Positions 15,289-27,407 of a DNA stretch of 64,000 nucleotides are shown piece by piece (position 1 is the first letter of the stretch; every line of letters begins with the position of its first letter). The stretch comes from CAVUAT01 sp963739545. Lineage in GTDB: Bacteria > Actinomycetota > Thermoleophilia > Solirubrobacterales > 70-9. Location of the stretch: the NCBI GenBank assembly GCA_963739545.1, contig CAVUAT010000011.1:62001-126000 (forward strand), given 5' to 3'. The notes beneath the pieces are model-generated. The model saw only the letters and a list, made by a program, of their open reading frames with translations, was not told where the DNA came from and ran no database searches. The translations under genes and the position numbers were made by a program.

Positions 15289-17359
15289 ATGGACCTGACG
15301 CCGCTGCTGGCGCCGCGCTCGGTCGCCGTGGTCGGAGCCAGCGAGCGCCCCGACTCCTACGGCGGCAACGTCCTCGCCAACCTTCGCCGCGCCGGCTACG
15401 GCGGCAGCGTGCACGGAGTCAACCCCGGCCGCGAGAGCGCCCACGGCTACCCCTGCGTGTCGTCGCTCGCCGACCTCCCCGAGCCCGCCGACGCAGTCGT
15501 CGTCGCGATCCCCGCGCCAGGTGTGACGGCGGTGATCGCCGAGGCCGCGGAGCTCGGCTGCGGCGGGGCCGTCGTCGTCTCGGCGGGGTTCGCCGAGAGC
15601 AAGGCCGGGCTCGAACTGCAGAGCGAGCTCCGCGAAACAGCGCTCGCGGCCCGGTTGCCAGTCTGCGGACCCAACGGCAACGGGGTGATCTCCGCCCACG
15701 CGCGGGCGCCGCTCTGGGGCGATTCCGCCCCGCCGCTCGAGCCCGGGCCGGTTGCCCTGATCTCGCAGAGCGGGAACGTCGCCGTCAACGCGCTCGGGTC
15801 GCGCCGCGGCTTGCGCTTCCACACCCTCGTCTCGAGCGGCAACCAGGCCGTGCTCGACGCGAGCGACTGGCTCGCCGCGCTCGCTCGCTCCGACGGCGTG
15901 CGCTCCGTCGCCCTCTTCCTGGAGTCGGACGGCGACGGCGCACACCTCGCCGAGGCGCTCGCCGACTGCGCCGATGCCGGCGTCGCGGTGGCCGTGCTCA
16001 AGGTCGGCTCCTCGGAGGCGGGCGCGAACGCGGCGGCCGCCCACACCGCCTCTCTGGCCGGGGATCAGCGAGTGTTCCGGGCGCTGATCGAAGAGGCAGG
16101 CGCGGCCTGGGCCGGAGACCCGCACGAGCTGCTTGAGCTCGCGAAGGCACTCGCGGAGCCCGCGGCCGCGGCCCAGTGGAAGCGGCGGGCTCGCGGTGCT
16201 CACCTGCTCCGGTGGCGACTCCGGCGTGGCCGCCGACCAGGCCGAGCGGCTCGGCATCCCGTTGCCGGCTCTGGCGCCGGCGACGGCCGGCGCGCTCGAG
16301 GCGCTGCTGCCCGAGGCGGCGACGGTCGCCAACCCACTCGACTACACCGCGATGATCTGGGGAGATGTCGAGCGCCTCGGCGCGATCATCGAGGCCGTCG
16401 GCTCGGACCCGGCGATCGATCAGCTGCTCGTGCTCTACGACCATCCCGAGGGGCTATCCGCCGAGGCCGACCGGACGTGGGGGGCGGTGCGCGAGGGGAT
16501 CCTGAGCGGCGCAGCCCGCACCGACGCGGCCGTCATCGTGTGCTCGACGCTGCCCGACCTGATCGACGACGCCGCGACGGCTGAGCTCGGGGCCCACGGC
16601 GTGGTCGGGCTGGCCGGGCTCGGAACCGGCCTCGTATGCGCCCTGGCGCTTCGCGGCGCCCCCGCCGACCCCAGCCGTCTGCGGGCGATCGCCGCCGCGG
16701 CGCGTGCCGCCGGCCAGGGCTCGGGGCCCGATGGCCATCTCGACGAGCACGAGGCGAAGCTGCTGCTCGCGGAGGCGGGTGTCGCGGTCCCGCGCGGCCG
16801 CGTCGCCGACGACGCCGGCGACGCCGTTGCCGCTTGGCGCGAGCTCGGCGCGGAAGTCGCGCTGAAGGCGGTACGGCCGGGCCTCCTGCACAAAAGCGAC
16901 GCGGGGGGTCTGGCGCTGGGTCTCGGCGACGAGGTGGAGATCGAGGCGGCGTTCGGCCGGCTCCTCTCATCCGAATCCGGGGCCCGGGTGCTGGTCGAGG
17001 AGATGGTCAGCGGAGAGGTGGAGCTGCTCGCCGGCTTTCGCGACGACGGCGTGGTCCCGGCACTCGCGATCGGGATCGGCGGAATCTGGGCCGAGGCGAT
17101 CGACGACGTCGCGATCGTCCCGATGCCCGCCGACGCCGACCGCGTCGAGCGAGCGATCCGCTCGCTTCGCGCCGCGCCGCTGTTGACGGGAGGGCGGGGG
17201 AGGAGCCCGCTGGCCGTTCGCGCCACCGCCGAGCTGGTCGCCCGGGCCTGCGGGCTCGCGGTCGAGAGGGGCCTTTCGCTGCTCGAGCTGAACCCCGTGA
17301 TCATCGGGCGCGAGGGGGCGGTGGCGGTCGACGCGGTCGCGAGATTCGGCCCGGAATGA
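15289..17359 (+). CDS. ADP-forming acyl/acetyl-CoA synthetase, interrupted by a +1 frameshift
   Basis: About 690 aa when the two frames are joined. The first part (from ATG 15289) has the CoA-binding domain (LLAPRSVAVVGASERPDSYGG) and the ligase-CoA domain with the phospho-histidine region AAAHTASLAG. The second part, one frame over, starts in GGLAVLTCSGGDSGVAADQ and ends with the ATP-grasp domain (LLAEAGVAVPRGR, VALKAVRPGLLHKSDAGG). The frame changes within about 16155-16195, near the GC run CGCGGCCGCGGCCC. Total length is 3n+1, consistent with one extra base. The family makes acyl-CoA from acid, ATP and CoA. A real mutation or a sequence error are both possible; the latter is favoured by similar breaks in essential genes. 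Confidence 0.82.
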
Positions 17360-17387
17360 GGGTTTCCCGCTGATTCCGCGCCTTTCG

Positions 17388-17425
17388 TTGACCTTGTAGT
17401 CAATTTCACGAACTTCTGGTATGGT
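17388..17425 (+). promoter_or_regulatory. Second copy of the island operator plus extended -10
   Basis: TTGACC-TTGT-AGTCAA (17388-17403) matches the palindrome at 14013-14028 at 15 of 16 positions, including the TTGT spacer. An extended -10-like TGGTATGGT ends at 17425, 8 nt before the ATG at 17434. It suggests common control of the FAD oxidoreductase with the Rieske and acyl-CoA dehydrogenase genes. Confidence 0.68.
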
Positions 17426-17433
17426 GCAGCGCG

Positions 17434-19122
17434 ATGGAGGTCGCAACCACCCCTCACGGCACCGTTCCTCCCCCCGCGACGGGGGTGAAGCGAAGCGGCA
17501 CCGGGCGGAGCTCCTTCGACGCGATCGTCGTCGGTGGCGGGCACAACGGCCTCACCACCGCCGCGTATCTGGCGCGTGCGGGCCTGGACGTGTGCGTGCT
17601 CGAGCGCCGCGAGATCCTCGGCGGCGCCTGCGTCACCGAGGAGGTCTGGCCGGGCAAGCGAGTCTCGCGCGCCTCCTACGTCGTCTCGATGCTGCAGCCG
17701 AAGGTCGTCGCCGACCTCGAGCTTGCGCGCTTTGGCTATCGCGCGATCCCGCTCGATCCCGCCTACGTCGCCCTGACCGAGCGCGGCCCGATCTTCTTCC
17801 ACAACGACGCGGCGGGGACGGCCGCCTCGATCGCGCGCCAGTCCCAGGCCGACGCCGCCGCCTACGAGCCCTTCGAAGACCTGATGTTCCGCGCAGCGAA
17901 GTTCGTGCGGCCGCTGATGATGAAGTCGCCGCCGTCTCCTGGCTCCCGCGCCCCCGGCGACATCGCGGGGCTGCTGCGCGAGGCCGGCCGCATCGGCGGC
18001 ATGAGCAAGCGCGAGATCCACGAGCTCGTCCGCATGTTCACGATGTCCGTGGGGGACCTTCTCGACGACCACTTCGAGCTCGACGGCCTCAAGGGCTCGA
18101 TGGCCTCGACCGGCGTCGTCGGCGTCTGGGCCGGGCCCCGCACCCCGGGCACGGCATACAACCTTCTGCATCACGCCCTCGGCGAGCTCAACGGCATCGA
18201 GGGTGCCTGGGGCCAGGTGATCGGCGGCATGGGCGCAATCAGCGAGGCGATCGCCGCATCCGCGGAGTCGGCCGGCGCCGAGATCCGCACCGACGCCGAG
18301 GTCGTCTCGATCGACGTCACAAACGGGCGGACCACCGGCGTCACGCTCGCGAACGGCGACGCTCTCACCGCTCCGATCGTCGCTTCGGGCGCTCACCCCA
18401 AGACGACCGTCCTCGACCTCGCCGGCGGCGAGAACTTCCCCGACGAGGTCGCCGACGACATGCGTCGCTACCGCACCCGCGGCGGCTCGGTCAAGATCAA
18501 CATGGTGCTCAGCGAGCCCCCGCGCTACGAGAACGTCAGCGAGGACGAGCAGCGGATGATGATGAGCGCCGGGGTCAACCTCTGTCCTTCGATCGACTAC
18601 CTCGAGCGCGCCTGGCAGGACGCAACGCGCGGCAAGCCGGCCGAGAACCCCTACGTCGAGGCCGAGCTCCCGTCGCAGGTCGACTCCACCCTGACCGACG
18701 ACGGCAGCTGGGTGATGACGATGTTCACCCAGTACGGCCCGCCCGACGAAGAGGCTTGGGCCGGAGGCGGCCGCGAGCGCTACGCCGACGCTTGCGTCGA
18801 GCACCTCGCCCGCTACGCCCCGAACGTCCCCGGCGCGATCCTCGAGCGCGAGGTCCTCGCCCCGCCCGACCTCGAGCGGATCTTCGGCCTCGTCGACGGA
18901 TCGATCTTCCAGGGCGAGCAGGGCCTCGACCAGATGGCATTCATGCGCCCGATTCCCCAGCTCGCGCAGTACTCGACGCCGGTCGACGGCCTCTACCTGT
19001 GCGGCGCCGGCACCCACCCGGGCGGCGGGGTCATGGCGGCGTCAGGGCACAACGCAGCACAGCGGATCCTCAAGGACCGCCGCGGGCTGCGAAGCCGGCT
19101 GCGCCAGCGCGCCGCCCGCTAG
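17434..19122 (+). CDS. Second phytoene-desaturase-like FAD-dependent oxidoreductase
   Basis: 562 aa. The FAD motif is AIVVGGGHNGLTTAAYLARAGLDVCVLERREILGGAC and the C-terminal motif VDGLYLCGAGTHPGGGVMAASGHNAAQRIL. It is similar in plan to the protein at 11200-12810, as paralogues within one island. It has the operator found at the Rieske promoter. Its stop overlaps the convergent P450 stop as CTAG. COG1233 placement is firm; substrate and reaction are unknown. Confidence 0.87.
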   Translation: MEVATTPHGTVPPPATGVKRSGTGRSSFDAIVVGGGHNGLTTAAYLARAGLDVCVLERREILGGACVTEEVWPGKRVSRASYVVSMLQPKVVADLELARFGYRAIPLDPAYVALTERGPIFFHNDAAGTAASIARQSQADAAAYEPFEDLMFRAAKFVRPLMMKSPPSPGSRAPGDIAGLLREAGRIGGMSKREIHELVRMFTMSVGDLLDDHFELDGLKGSMASTGVVGVWAGPRTPGTAYNLLHHALGELNGIEGAWGQVIGGMGAISEAIAASAESAGAEIRTDAEVVSIDVTNGRTTGVTLANGDALTAPIVASGAHPKTTVLDLAGGENFPDEVADDMRRYRTRGGSVKINMVLSEPPRYENVSEDEQRMMMSAGVNLCPSIDYLERAWQDATRGKPAENPYVEAELPSQVDSTLTDDGSWVMTMFTQYGPPDEEAWAGGGRERYADACVEHLARYAPNVPGAILEREVLAPPDLERIFGLVDGSIFQGEQGLDQMAFMRPIPQLAQYSTPVDGLYLCGAGTHPGGGVMAASGHNAAQRILKDRRGLRSRLRQRAAR

Positions 19123-20360
19123 TAGCGGACGGGCAGGGTCTTCAGCTGGTTCAGGAAGGCTGAGACCGCCGGCGTGGGGGAGCCGGCGAGCTGCATCTCG
19201 GGGAATCGCTTCAGCGTCTCCTCGAAGAGGACCTTCAGCTCGAGTCGCGCGAGCGCGGCGCCGAGGCAGAAGTGGCGGCCGCCGGCGCCGAAGGCCTGGT
19301 GCTCGGGGTTGCGGAGCACGTCGAAGCGGTCGGGGTCGTCGTGCTTGGTCTCGTCGCGGTTGCTCGAGACGTACCACATGAGGACCTTGTCGCCCTCGGC
19401 CACGGGGCAGCCGGCGATCTCGGTGTCCTCGGTCGCGGTGCGGCGGAAGTGGGCGAAGGCGGGGTACATGCGCAGGCACTCCTCGACGGCGCCCTCGATC
19501 AGCGACGGGTCGTCGGCGAGCAGCTTCATCTGCTCGGGGTACTCGAGCAGGGCGCGCATGCCGCTGGTATAGGTCGCCTTGGTCGAGTCGTTGCCCGCCG
19601 CGACCAGCAGGAAGAAGCCCATCACGATCTCGTGCTCCTCGAGGCGCTCGCCGTCGATTTCGGCGTGCACGAGGACGCTCGTAAGGTCGTCAGTGGGGTT
19701 CTCGCGGCGCTCGGCGATCATCAGGCGGCAGCGCTCGAAGATCTCAGGGATGTCCTTCTGGACCAGCTGCTCGATCCCGCCGGGGCTGAGGTCGGTGTCG
19801 CCGACGCCGAGCGCCGAGTTCATCAGGGTCGCCCAGGCGGCATCCTCGCTCTCGGGGATGCCCATGAAGCTCCCGATGACGCGGGAGACGACCGGCTGCG
19901 CGACGTCCGAGACGAGGTCGCAGCCGTCTCGCTCGGCGACCCCGTCGAGCACCTTCACCGTGATCGCGCGGATCGAGTCCTCGTGTTCGGCGATTCGCTT
20001 CGGGGTGAACCCGCGCTGGAAGAGCGTCTTCAGGCGGTCGTGCTTGGGCGGGTCCATCCCGATGAACATGCCTCGCTGAAGCTCGAGCGGTACGGCGTGG
20101 GTCAGGCCTGTGACGCCGCCGCGCTCGGAGGAGAAGGTTTGCCAGTCGAGGCTGACGCCGCGGACGTCCTCGGCGCGCGTGACCGACCAGAACCCGGCCT
20201 CGTCGGGGTACTCGTTGATCTCGCTCCAGTGCACCGGGCACTCGTTGCGGAGGTCGCGGAACACTCCGTGGGGCGGGCCGTCGAGCCAGTACTCCTCGTC
20301 GACGATGTCGAGCTCGTCGAGCTCCTCCTGCCGTTCGGTCCGCTCGGTCTGCTCCGCCAT
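19119..20360 (-). CDS. Cytochrome P450
   Basis: 413 aa from ATG 20360. Motifs: I-helix AAGNDSTKATY, K-helix ExxR in VEECLRMYP, and the heme loop FGAGGRHFCLGAALARLELK with the cysteine thiolate ligand. The N-terminus is soluble, as in bacterial class I P450s, which need ferredoxin partners; none is adjacent. MDPPKHDRLKTLFQRGFTPKRI and the overall look recall the CYP125/CYP142-like sterol and fatty-acid hydroxylases, but that subgroup is only a guess. A TAGTGT hexamer 8 nt before the ATG suggests a leaderless message. Confidence 0.92.
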   Translation of the reverse strand: MAEQTERTERQEELDELDIVDEEYWLDGPPHGVFRDLRNECPVHWSEINEYPDEAGFWSVTRAEDVRGVSLDWQTFSSERGGVTGLTHAVPLELQRGMFIGMDPPKHDRLKTLFQRGFTPKRIAEHEDSIRAITVKVLDGVAERDGCDLVSDVAQPVVSRVIGSFMGIPESEDAAWATLMNSALGVGDTDLSPGGIEQLVQKDIPEIFERCRLMIAERRENPTDDLTSVLVHAEIDGERLEEHEIVMGFFLLVAAGNDSTKATYTSGMRALLEYPEQMKLLADDPSLIEGAVEECLRMYPAFAHFRRTATEDTEIAGCPVAEGDKVLMWYVSSNRDETKHDDPDRFDVLRNPEHQAFGAGGRHFCLGAALARLELKVLFEETLKRFPEMQLAGSPTPAVSAFLNQLKTLPVRY

Positions 20361-20444
20361 CGCACCGGACACTACTGGCTGGCTGGCCAGGTCTCCGCTT
20401 TCGCTATCCTGTTCGTACCAACTACAGAAATTGGATCTACCCTG

Positions 20445-22713
<2,269 letters not shown>

Positions 22714-22733
<20 letters not shown>

Positions 22734-23028
22734 CTGCTCTCCCGTCCCGGCCGAGCTGCGGGTCGCGGCCGGCCTGCTCGAGCGCCGTTGGACGATGGCG
22801 ACCATCTACGCCTGTTCCAGTGGCGCCGAGCGCTTCAACGAGTTCCGCCAGTCCATGCCGGGCGTGTCCCCGACCACGCTCTCGGACCGCCTCGACTCGC
22901 TCGAGCAGGCGGGGATCGTGAAGCGGCGCCTGGTCGAGGGCCGCCCACCGCACAGCGAGTACCGGCTCACGCCACAGGGCCGCCGGCTCGCCCAGGCGGT
23001 CGAGGCGCTCGTCACCGCTTCGGGCTGA
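22714..23028 (+). CDS. HxlR-type helix-turn-helix regulator
   Basis: 104 aa starting inside the end of lon (20-base overlap). The winged helix is LLERRWTMATIYACSSGAERFNEFRQSMPGVSPTTLSDRLDSLEQAGIVKRR, with the family's PPHSEYRLTPQGRRL wing. Two N-terminal cysteines (SPRCRSCSP) could sense thiol or electrophile stress, as in some HxlR proteins (inference). Overlap with lon suggests co-transcription. Confidence 0.82.
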
Positions 23029-23072
23029 GGCGTCCCCGCAGCTGCTTCCGCCTGACGGCGGAGGCGATGTCC

Positions 23073-23291
23073 TCACCAGGTCAGCTCGATCTCCAGCTCG
23101 CTCTCCTCGGTGCCGACCTCCAGCTCGACCTTGAGGTTGACCTCGTCGGGGACGTGGACCGTGAACCGCAGGCCGTCCCTCTCGAACTCGACGTCGTTCT
23201 GCTTCGCGAGCATGTCGGCGACGTCCCGCAGTCGCTGCGCGGCGTCCTCGCGGCGGAGCTTCTCCTTTTGCTCGATTTCGAGAATGTCCAT
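23073..23291 (-). CDS. Amphi-Trp domain protein
   Basis: 72 aa from ATG 23291, which has GGGAGG 6 bases upstream. The coiled N-terminal helix (EIEQKEKLRREDAAQRLRDVADMLAKQNDVEF) and the strands VHVPDEVNLKVELEVGTEESELEIELTW, ending in a conserved Trp, match the small amphi-Trp domain family of unknown function. It ends about 45 bp from the convergent HxlR stop. Confidence 0.78.
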   Translation of the reverse strand: MDILEIEQKEKLRREDAAQRLRDVADMLAKQNDVEFERDGLRFTVHVPDEVNLKVELEVGTEESELEIELTW

Positions 23292-23403
23292 CTGCTGCCT
23301 CCCGGCCTCGGTGTGGATGACGAGAGGCCCACAGTAAGCGAGTCGCGTGCGAGGGGTCGGCAACCGCCAGACACCCGCCCACCGGACCCACCGATTGCGT
23401 GGA

Positions 23404-26400
23404 TTATTCGGGGTGCGTCCCGCTGCGGGCTTGACCCCGCGCCCTCCTCGCGGAGGCGAGGTTGCCCTTGCGCTCGTAGAGGCTCACGGCTTCGGCGGCG
23501 GTCGCGGCTGCGTCCTCCGACCGGCCGGCCAGCCTAAGAACCTCCGCTAGGTCGAGGAGAACGTCCGCGTGCAGGACGACGAATTCGCTGTCCGCGGCGA
23601 GCGCGACTCCCTGGCGGGCGAGCACCTCGGCCTCCTCGAGCTGCCCCCGTCTGGCGAGCAGCCGCGCTGGAATGCCCGTGCGCTTGATCTGCCACTCCCG
23701 ATCGGTGGGCGCTGGGGCCTCATCTATGGCGCCAAGCAGGGCGAACGCGTCCTCGTAGCGCCCCTGCTCGTAAAGGGCGCGTGGCAGATCGACCGCGACG
23801 GTCGAGAGAAACCATCCCTCGCCGATCTCGCGGAACGCCTGCTCGGCTGTCCGCATGTCGCGCTCGGCGGCGACGGGGTCGCCGGCCAGCAATTCGACGT
23901 AGCCGCTCAGCAGCTCCTGGACGGCGGCCTGCCACATCAGGCCGAGGTCGCGGGCCAGCGCGCGGGTTTCTTCGATATGCCCGCGGGCCTCGGCGAAGCG
24001 GCCGCTCATCGCCTCGAGCACCGTGACGAACCCCGACAGGTTCGCATCCAGGGTGCGGTTCTCCGGCTCCGCTTGGAGCAACCGCTCGAGCCAGCTCAAA
24101 CCCTCCGGGACCGGCATCGGGCCGTGGATCGCGCACAGGGCGTTCTGCCCGAGGGCCCAGCCGACCTCGCGGCGGTTCCCGGTACGCCGCGCGTGCTCGG
24201 CCGCCCGGGTCGCGGCATCGCTCGTATCGCGAAGCCGCCCCCTGCTCCAATGAAGGTCGGAGAGAACCATCCACGCCCTCGCCAGCCCGGCCTCGTCGCC
24301 GAGCTCGCTCAGCACCTCGACCACCGTCTCGGTCTCCGCGGCGAGGGCATCCGGGTCTATCCCCTCGGGGTCCCTGTACATCTCGATGCGCGCGCGTGTA
24401 ACGGCGACGCGCCACTCCAGGTGGGGATCCCCGGCCGCGCGGGCGCTCGTCCGCGCATCGGCGAGCACCGTGCTCGCTTCGTCCACCTCGCCGATCTCGA
24501 ACAGCGCATAGCCCAGCTCCGGGAGCGCCGCGAAGCCGGGCTCGCCATGCGAGGTTGGAAGAGCGGCGGCCCGCCCGAGCAGGTTCACGGTGGCCGGCAT
24601 GTCTCCGCGCTGAAACGCTCGCTGACCCGCGGAGGAAAGGTGGTGGCCGGCCCGGCGCGCCAGTTCGAGCTCCTCCTCGCCGACGGTGCCCAGCTCCGCG
24701 CGGTAGCGAAACGCTTGTTCGAGGTGGTAGCCGACGATCTCCGAGTGTTCAGCGACTCCGCCGCGCGCGGGGTCATTGATCCAGGCGGCTAAGCGCTCGT
24801 GTAGCTCGGCTCGGATCCTCTTAGGAGTCGCTCTGTAAGCGGCCTGCTGGATCAGGATGTGACGGAAGCGGAAGTTCTCGTCACGTCCAGCTGATGGAGC
24901 CGGTCCGATGAGCTCCTTGCCGGCGAGGGTCTCGAAGTGGCGGGCAACGAACGCGCGGGCGTCCGCGGGCAGAAGGTCAACCGCAGCCTGGGCAGAGAAC
25001 TCCTTGCCGACTACGGCCGCTCTCGTGATCACGGCGCGCTCGCCCGGCCCGAGACGATCCAGCCGCGCCGACAACAGCGCCGCGATCGTCGGGGGAATTG
25101 GGAGCTCGGCCTCGTAGCCACCCTCTTCCGTGAGCATGGCGACGAGCTGCTCGATGAAGAGGGGGTTTCCATCGGCGGTCTCGAGTACCCGGACCCTTGT
25201 GACCTGCGCGAGACCTCGAGCGAGATTGGCGACGAGTGCTTCGCAGGCTGGGTTCGGAAGGCGATCGAGCACGAGGGAGCTCGCACTCGGCTTGTCGCGG
25301 CCCCAGTCGGGTCGCTCCTCGAGAAGCTCGAGACGGGCAATGCAAACCATGAGGATCGGCGCACCCCGTACCCGTTCCGCCAGGTACTCGACCAGGTCGA
25401 GGAAGGTGGGCTCGGCCCAGTGCACGTCCTCGAAGAAGACGATGAGGGGCCGCTCCCGGGCGAGCGCCTCGAAGAGGCTTCGGGTGGCCCAGAAGATCTC
25501 CTGGCGATCGCTCGACGTCTCCGCGACGCCGATCGCCTCTTGGAGGCTGTCGGCGAGCGGCCGCGTGTCGTTCCCATCAGCGAGGAGCTCTCCAGTCGGG
25601 TCGGCGGCCAAGAGCTGACTGACTATTTCGCGCAGAGACCAGAATGTGATGCCCTCCCCGTACGGTACGCAGCGGCCAACGAGAACCGTGGCCTGTTCGG
25701 TGGCTAGCGACGCGAGCTCCTGCGCGAGCCTCGATTTCCCGATCCCCGCCGTCCCGAGGATCGTCAGCAGGTGCGGCGTGCGTTCGCGCCTCGCATGCTC
25801 GAACGCTTGCCGGAGCTGAGCAAGCTCGGGCTCGCGCCCGACGAGCGGCGCCTTCAACGATCCAACGGCCGGCCGTTCGCGCGCGAGGCCGCGAAGCCGC
25901 CAGGCGAGGCCCGATTCGGTCTCGACCGGCTCGGCCAGGGCGCGTCCGCGAATGAGCCGCCAGGTCTCCTCGCCTAGGAGGATCTGCTTAGCGGCTGCAG
26001 CGTCCACGAGCTCGGCCGCCGCGGTCATGGGTTCGCCGACGACCGACCCCACAGCAGCGCCCGAACCGCTCGCCAGGACCTCACCGGTGGCAAGTCCGAT
26101 GCGGGTCGCCGGGCCGGAGTCGGTCGCTTCTGGGATCGGGGTATCCCGGATCTCGAGTGCCGCCGACGCGGCCCAGAACGCGTCGTCCTCGTGGACCTGC
26201 GGAACCCCGAAGATGGCGATCTCCGAGTTGCCGAGGCCACTCAGGATGGTCCCGCCGTAGCGTTCCACGATCCGCGCGAAGTCTGCGCGGTAGCGTTCGT
26301 CTTCGCTGCTGAGAGCCTCGGGGTCCAGGCCCCGGGCACTCGGCCTGCGCGCGATCAGCACGGTCACCGTCTTGCGCAATTCGGAAGCGGCCGTGGCGGC

Positions 26401-27219
26401 CTGAGGCGACGCCGGCTCCAGCCGCTCCTCCGACTCGGCCGCAGCGGCCTCGATCGAGACTTCGAGCGCGGGCTCCTGGCGGAGGATGGCTGTCTGCAAG
26501 CGCTGAAGCGGCCGGCTTGGGGTAAGGCCGAGCTCCTCGTCGAGGGTCTCGCTCGTCTGCCGGTAGACCTCGAGGGCATCAGCCTGGCGGCCGGAGCGGT
26601 AGAGGGCGAGCATGAGCTGTCCACGCAGGCGCTCACGCAGAGGGTGGTCGCTGATCAGGGCCTCGAGCTGCCCGGCCAGATCGGCCGCCTTGCCGAGGGC
26701 GAGGTCCGCCTCGATGCGCTCCTCGATGGCGTCGAGTCGTAGCTCCTCCAAGCGCGCGATCTCCGCCTGGGCGAAGGGGTCGTAGCAGAAGTCCGCGAGC
26801 GCCGGTCCCCGCCACAACTCGAGTGCCTCGTGAAGTTTCCTCGCCGCGGTCACGTGGTCGTTTGCTTCGCCAGCGGTTCTTCCCTCACTCAGCAGGCGCT
26901 CGAAGCGGTCGGCATCCAGCGCGTCCGGCTCGACCCGAAGCATGTACCCGGGAGCTCGGGTCAAGAGGAGCTCGCCGGGCGCTCCTCGCGTCCGCTCTGG
27001 CTCGAGTGCCTTGCGCAACCTCCCGACGTACACCTGAAGGGTGTTGGCCGCCGTCTCCGGGGGCTTCGGCCACAGCTCCTCGATCAGCCGATCGCTGGGC
27101 ACGAGCTCGTTCGCATGGACCAACAGGATCGCGAGCAAGGCTCGCTGCTTCGCTGAGCCGAGCGCCAGCTGCGTCCCTTCATGGCGCACTTCGAGCGGGC
27201 CGAGGATCTGGAACTCCAT
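23404..27219 (-). CDS. Large SARP/AfsR-like regulator with BTAD, cyclase-homology, STAND-type ATPase and TPR domains
   Basis: 1271 aa from ATG 27219 with AGGAG upstream. Order: OmpR-type winged helix (about 1-95, KQRALLAILLVHANELVPSDRLIEELWP), BTAD helices (about 100-255), a class III cyclase homology domain (about 285-440, IAIFGVPQVHEDDAFWAASAALEI), an AAA/NTPase core with Walker A LGTAGIGKSR near residue 490 and VFFEDVHWAEPTFLDLVEYL, then TPR-like helices to the end. The cyclase domain lacks an obvious first metal-binding Asp segment, so it is probably not catalytic (inference). Such proteins activate promoters through direct heptamer repeats; suitable repeats lie in front of the divergent gene at 27408. 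Confidence 0.88.
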   Translation of the reverse strand: MEFQILGPLEVRHEGTQLALGSAKQRALLAILLVHANELVPSDRLIEELWPKPPETAANTLQVYVGRLRKALEPERTRGAPGELLLTRAPGYMLRVEPDALDADRFERLLSEGRTAGEANDHVTAARKLHEALELWRGPALADFCYDPFAQAEIARLEELRLDAIEERIEADLALGKAADLAGQLEALISDHPLRERLRGQLMLALYRSGRQADALEVYRQTSETLDEELGLTPSRPLQRLQTAILRQEPALEVSIEAAAAESEERLEPASPQAATAASELRKTVTVLIARRPSARGLDPEALSSEDERYRADFARIVERYGGTILSGLGNSEIAIFGVPQVHEDDAFWAASAALEIRDTPIPEATDSGPATRIGLATGEVLASGSGAAVGSVVGEPMTAAAELVDAAAAKQILLGEETWRLIRGRALAEPVETESGLAWRLRGLARERPAVGSLKAPLVGREPELAQLRQAFEHARRERTPHLLTILGTAGIGKSRLAQELASLATEQATVLVGRCVPYGEGITFWSLREIVSQLLAADPTGELLADGNDTRPLADSLQEAIGVAETSSDRQEIFWATRSLFEALARERPLIVFFEDVHWAEPTFLDLVEYLAERVRGAPILMVCIARLELLEERPDWGRDKPSASSLVLDRLPNPACEALVANLARGLAQVTRVRVLETADGNPLFIEQLVAMLTEEGGYEAELPIPPTIAALLSARLDRLGPGERAVITRAAVVGKEFSAQAAVDLLPADARAFVARHFETLAGKELIGPAPSAGRDENFRFRHILIQQAAYRATPKRIRAELHERLAAWINDPARGGVAEHSEIVGYHLEQAFRYRAELGTVGEEELELARRAGHHLSSAGQRAFQRGDMPATVNLLGRAAALPTSHGEPGFAALPELGYALFEIGEVDEASTVLADARTSARAAGDPHLEWRVAVTRARIEMYRDPEGIDPDALAAETETVVEVLSELGDEAGLARAWMVLSDLHWSRGRLRDTSDAATRAAEHARRTGNRREVGWALGQNALCAIHGPMPVPEGLSWLERLLQAEPENRTLDANLSGFVTVLEAMSGRFAEARGHIEETRALARDLGLMWQAAVQELLSGYVELLAGDPVAAERDMRTAEQAFREIGEGWFLSTVAVDLPRALYEQGRYEDAFALLGAIDEAPAPTDREWQIKRTGIPARLLARRGQLEEAEVLARQGVALAADSEFVVLHADVLLDLAEVLRLAGRSEDAAATAAEAVSLYERKGNLASARRARGQARSGTHPE

Positions 27220-27341
27220 TGCTCCTCTCCTGTCGCCAAGCTACCACCAGGCTCGACTCCCTCGGAGCGCGGTCCCCAGAGCGCAATCTTGCGTCGCACC
27301 GGAAGCGGCGCTCGCCCTGAGCCGGCGGCGCTGCTGACCGC

Positions 27342-27370
27342 ATTTCAGCGAGATTTCAGGGCCTTCTCGG
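27342..27370 (+). promoter_or_regulatory. SARP-type direct heptamer repeats upstream of the small secreted protein
   Basis: ATTTCAG (27342-27348), 4 bp, ATTTCAG (27353-27359), 4 bp, then the weaker TTCTCGG (27364-27370). SARP activators are known to bind 7-bp direct repeats spaced 4 bp apart close to the -10. The repeats lie 38-66 bp before the ATG at 27408 and next to the SARP gene. No good -10 is visible, as is common for SARP-dependent promoters. Confidence 0.55.
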
Positions 27371-27407
27371 ATGCTGCTCCCACAGCCACCGAACCGAAGG
27401 AGGAACA

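Noticed and set aside
19272..20444. Upstream in-frame extension of lon
   Set aside because: It lies antisense to the P450 gene and has no homology; lon starts at ATG 20445 with a normal LON domain.
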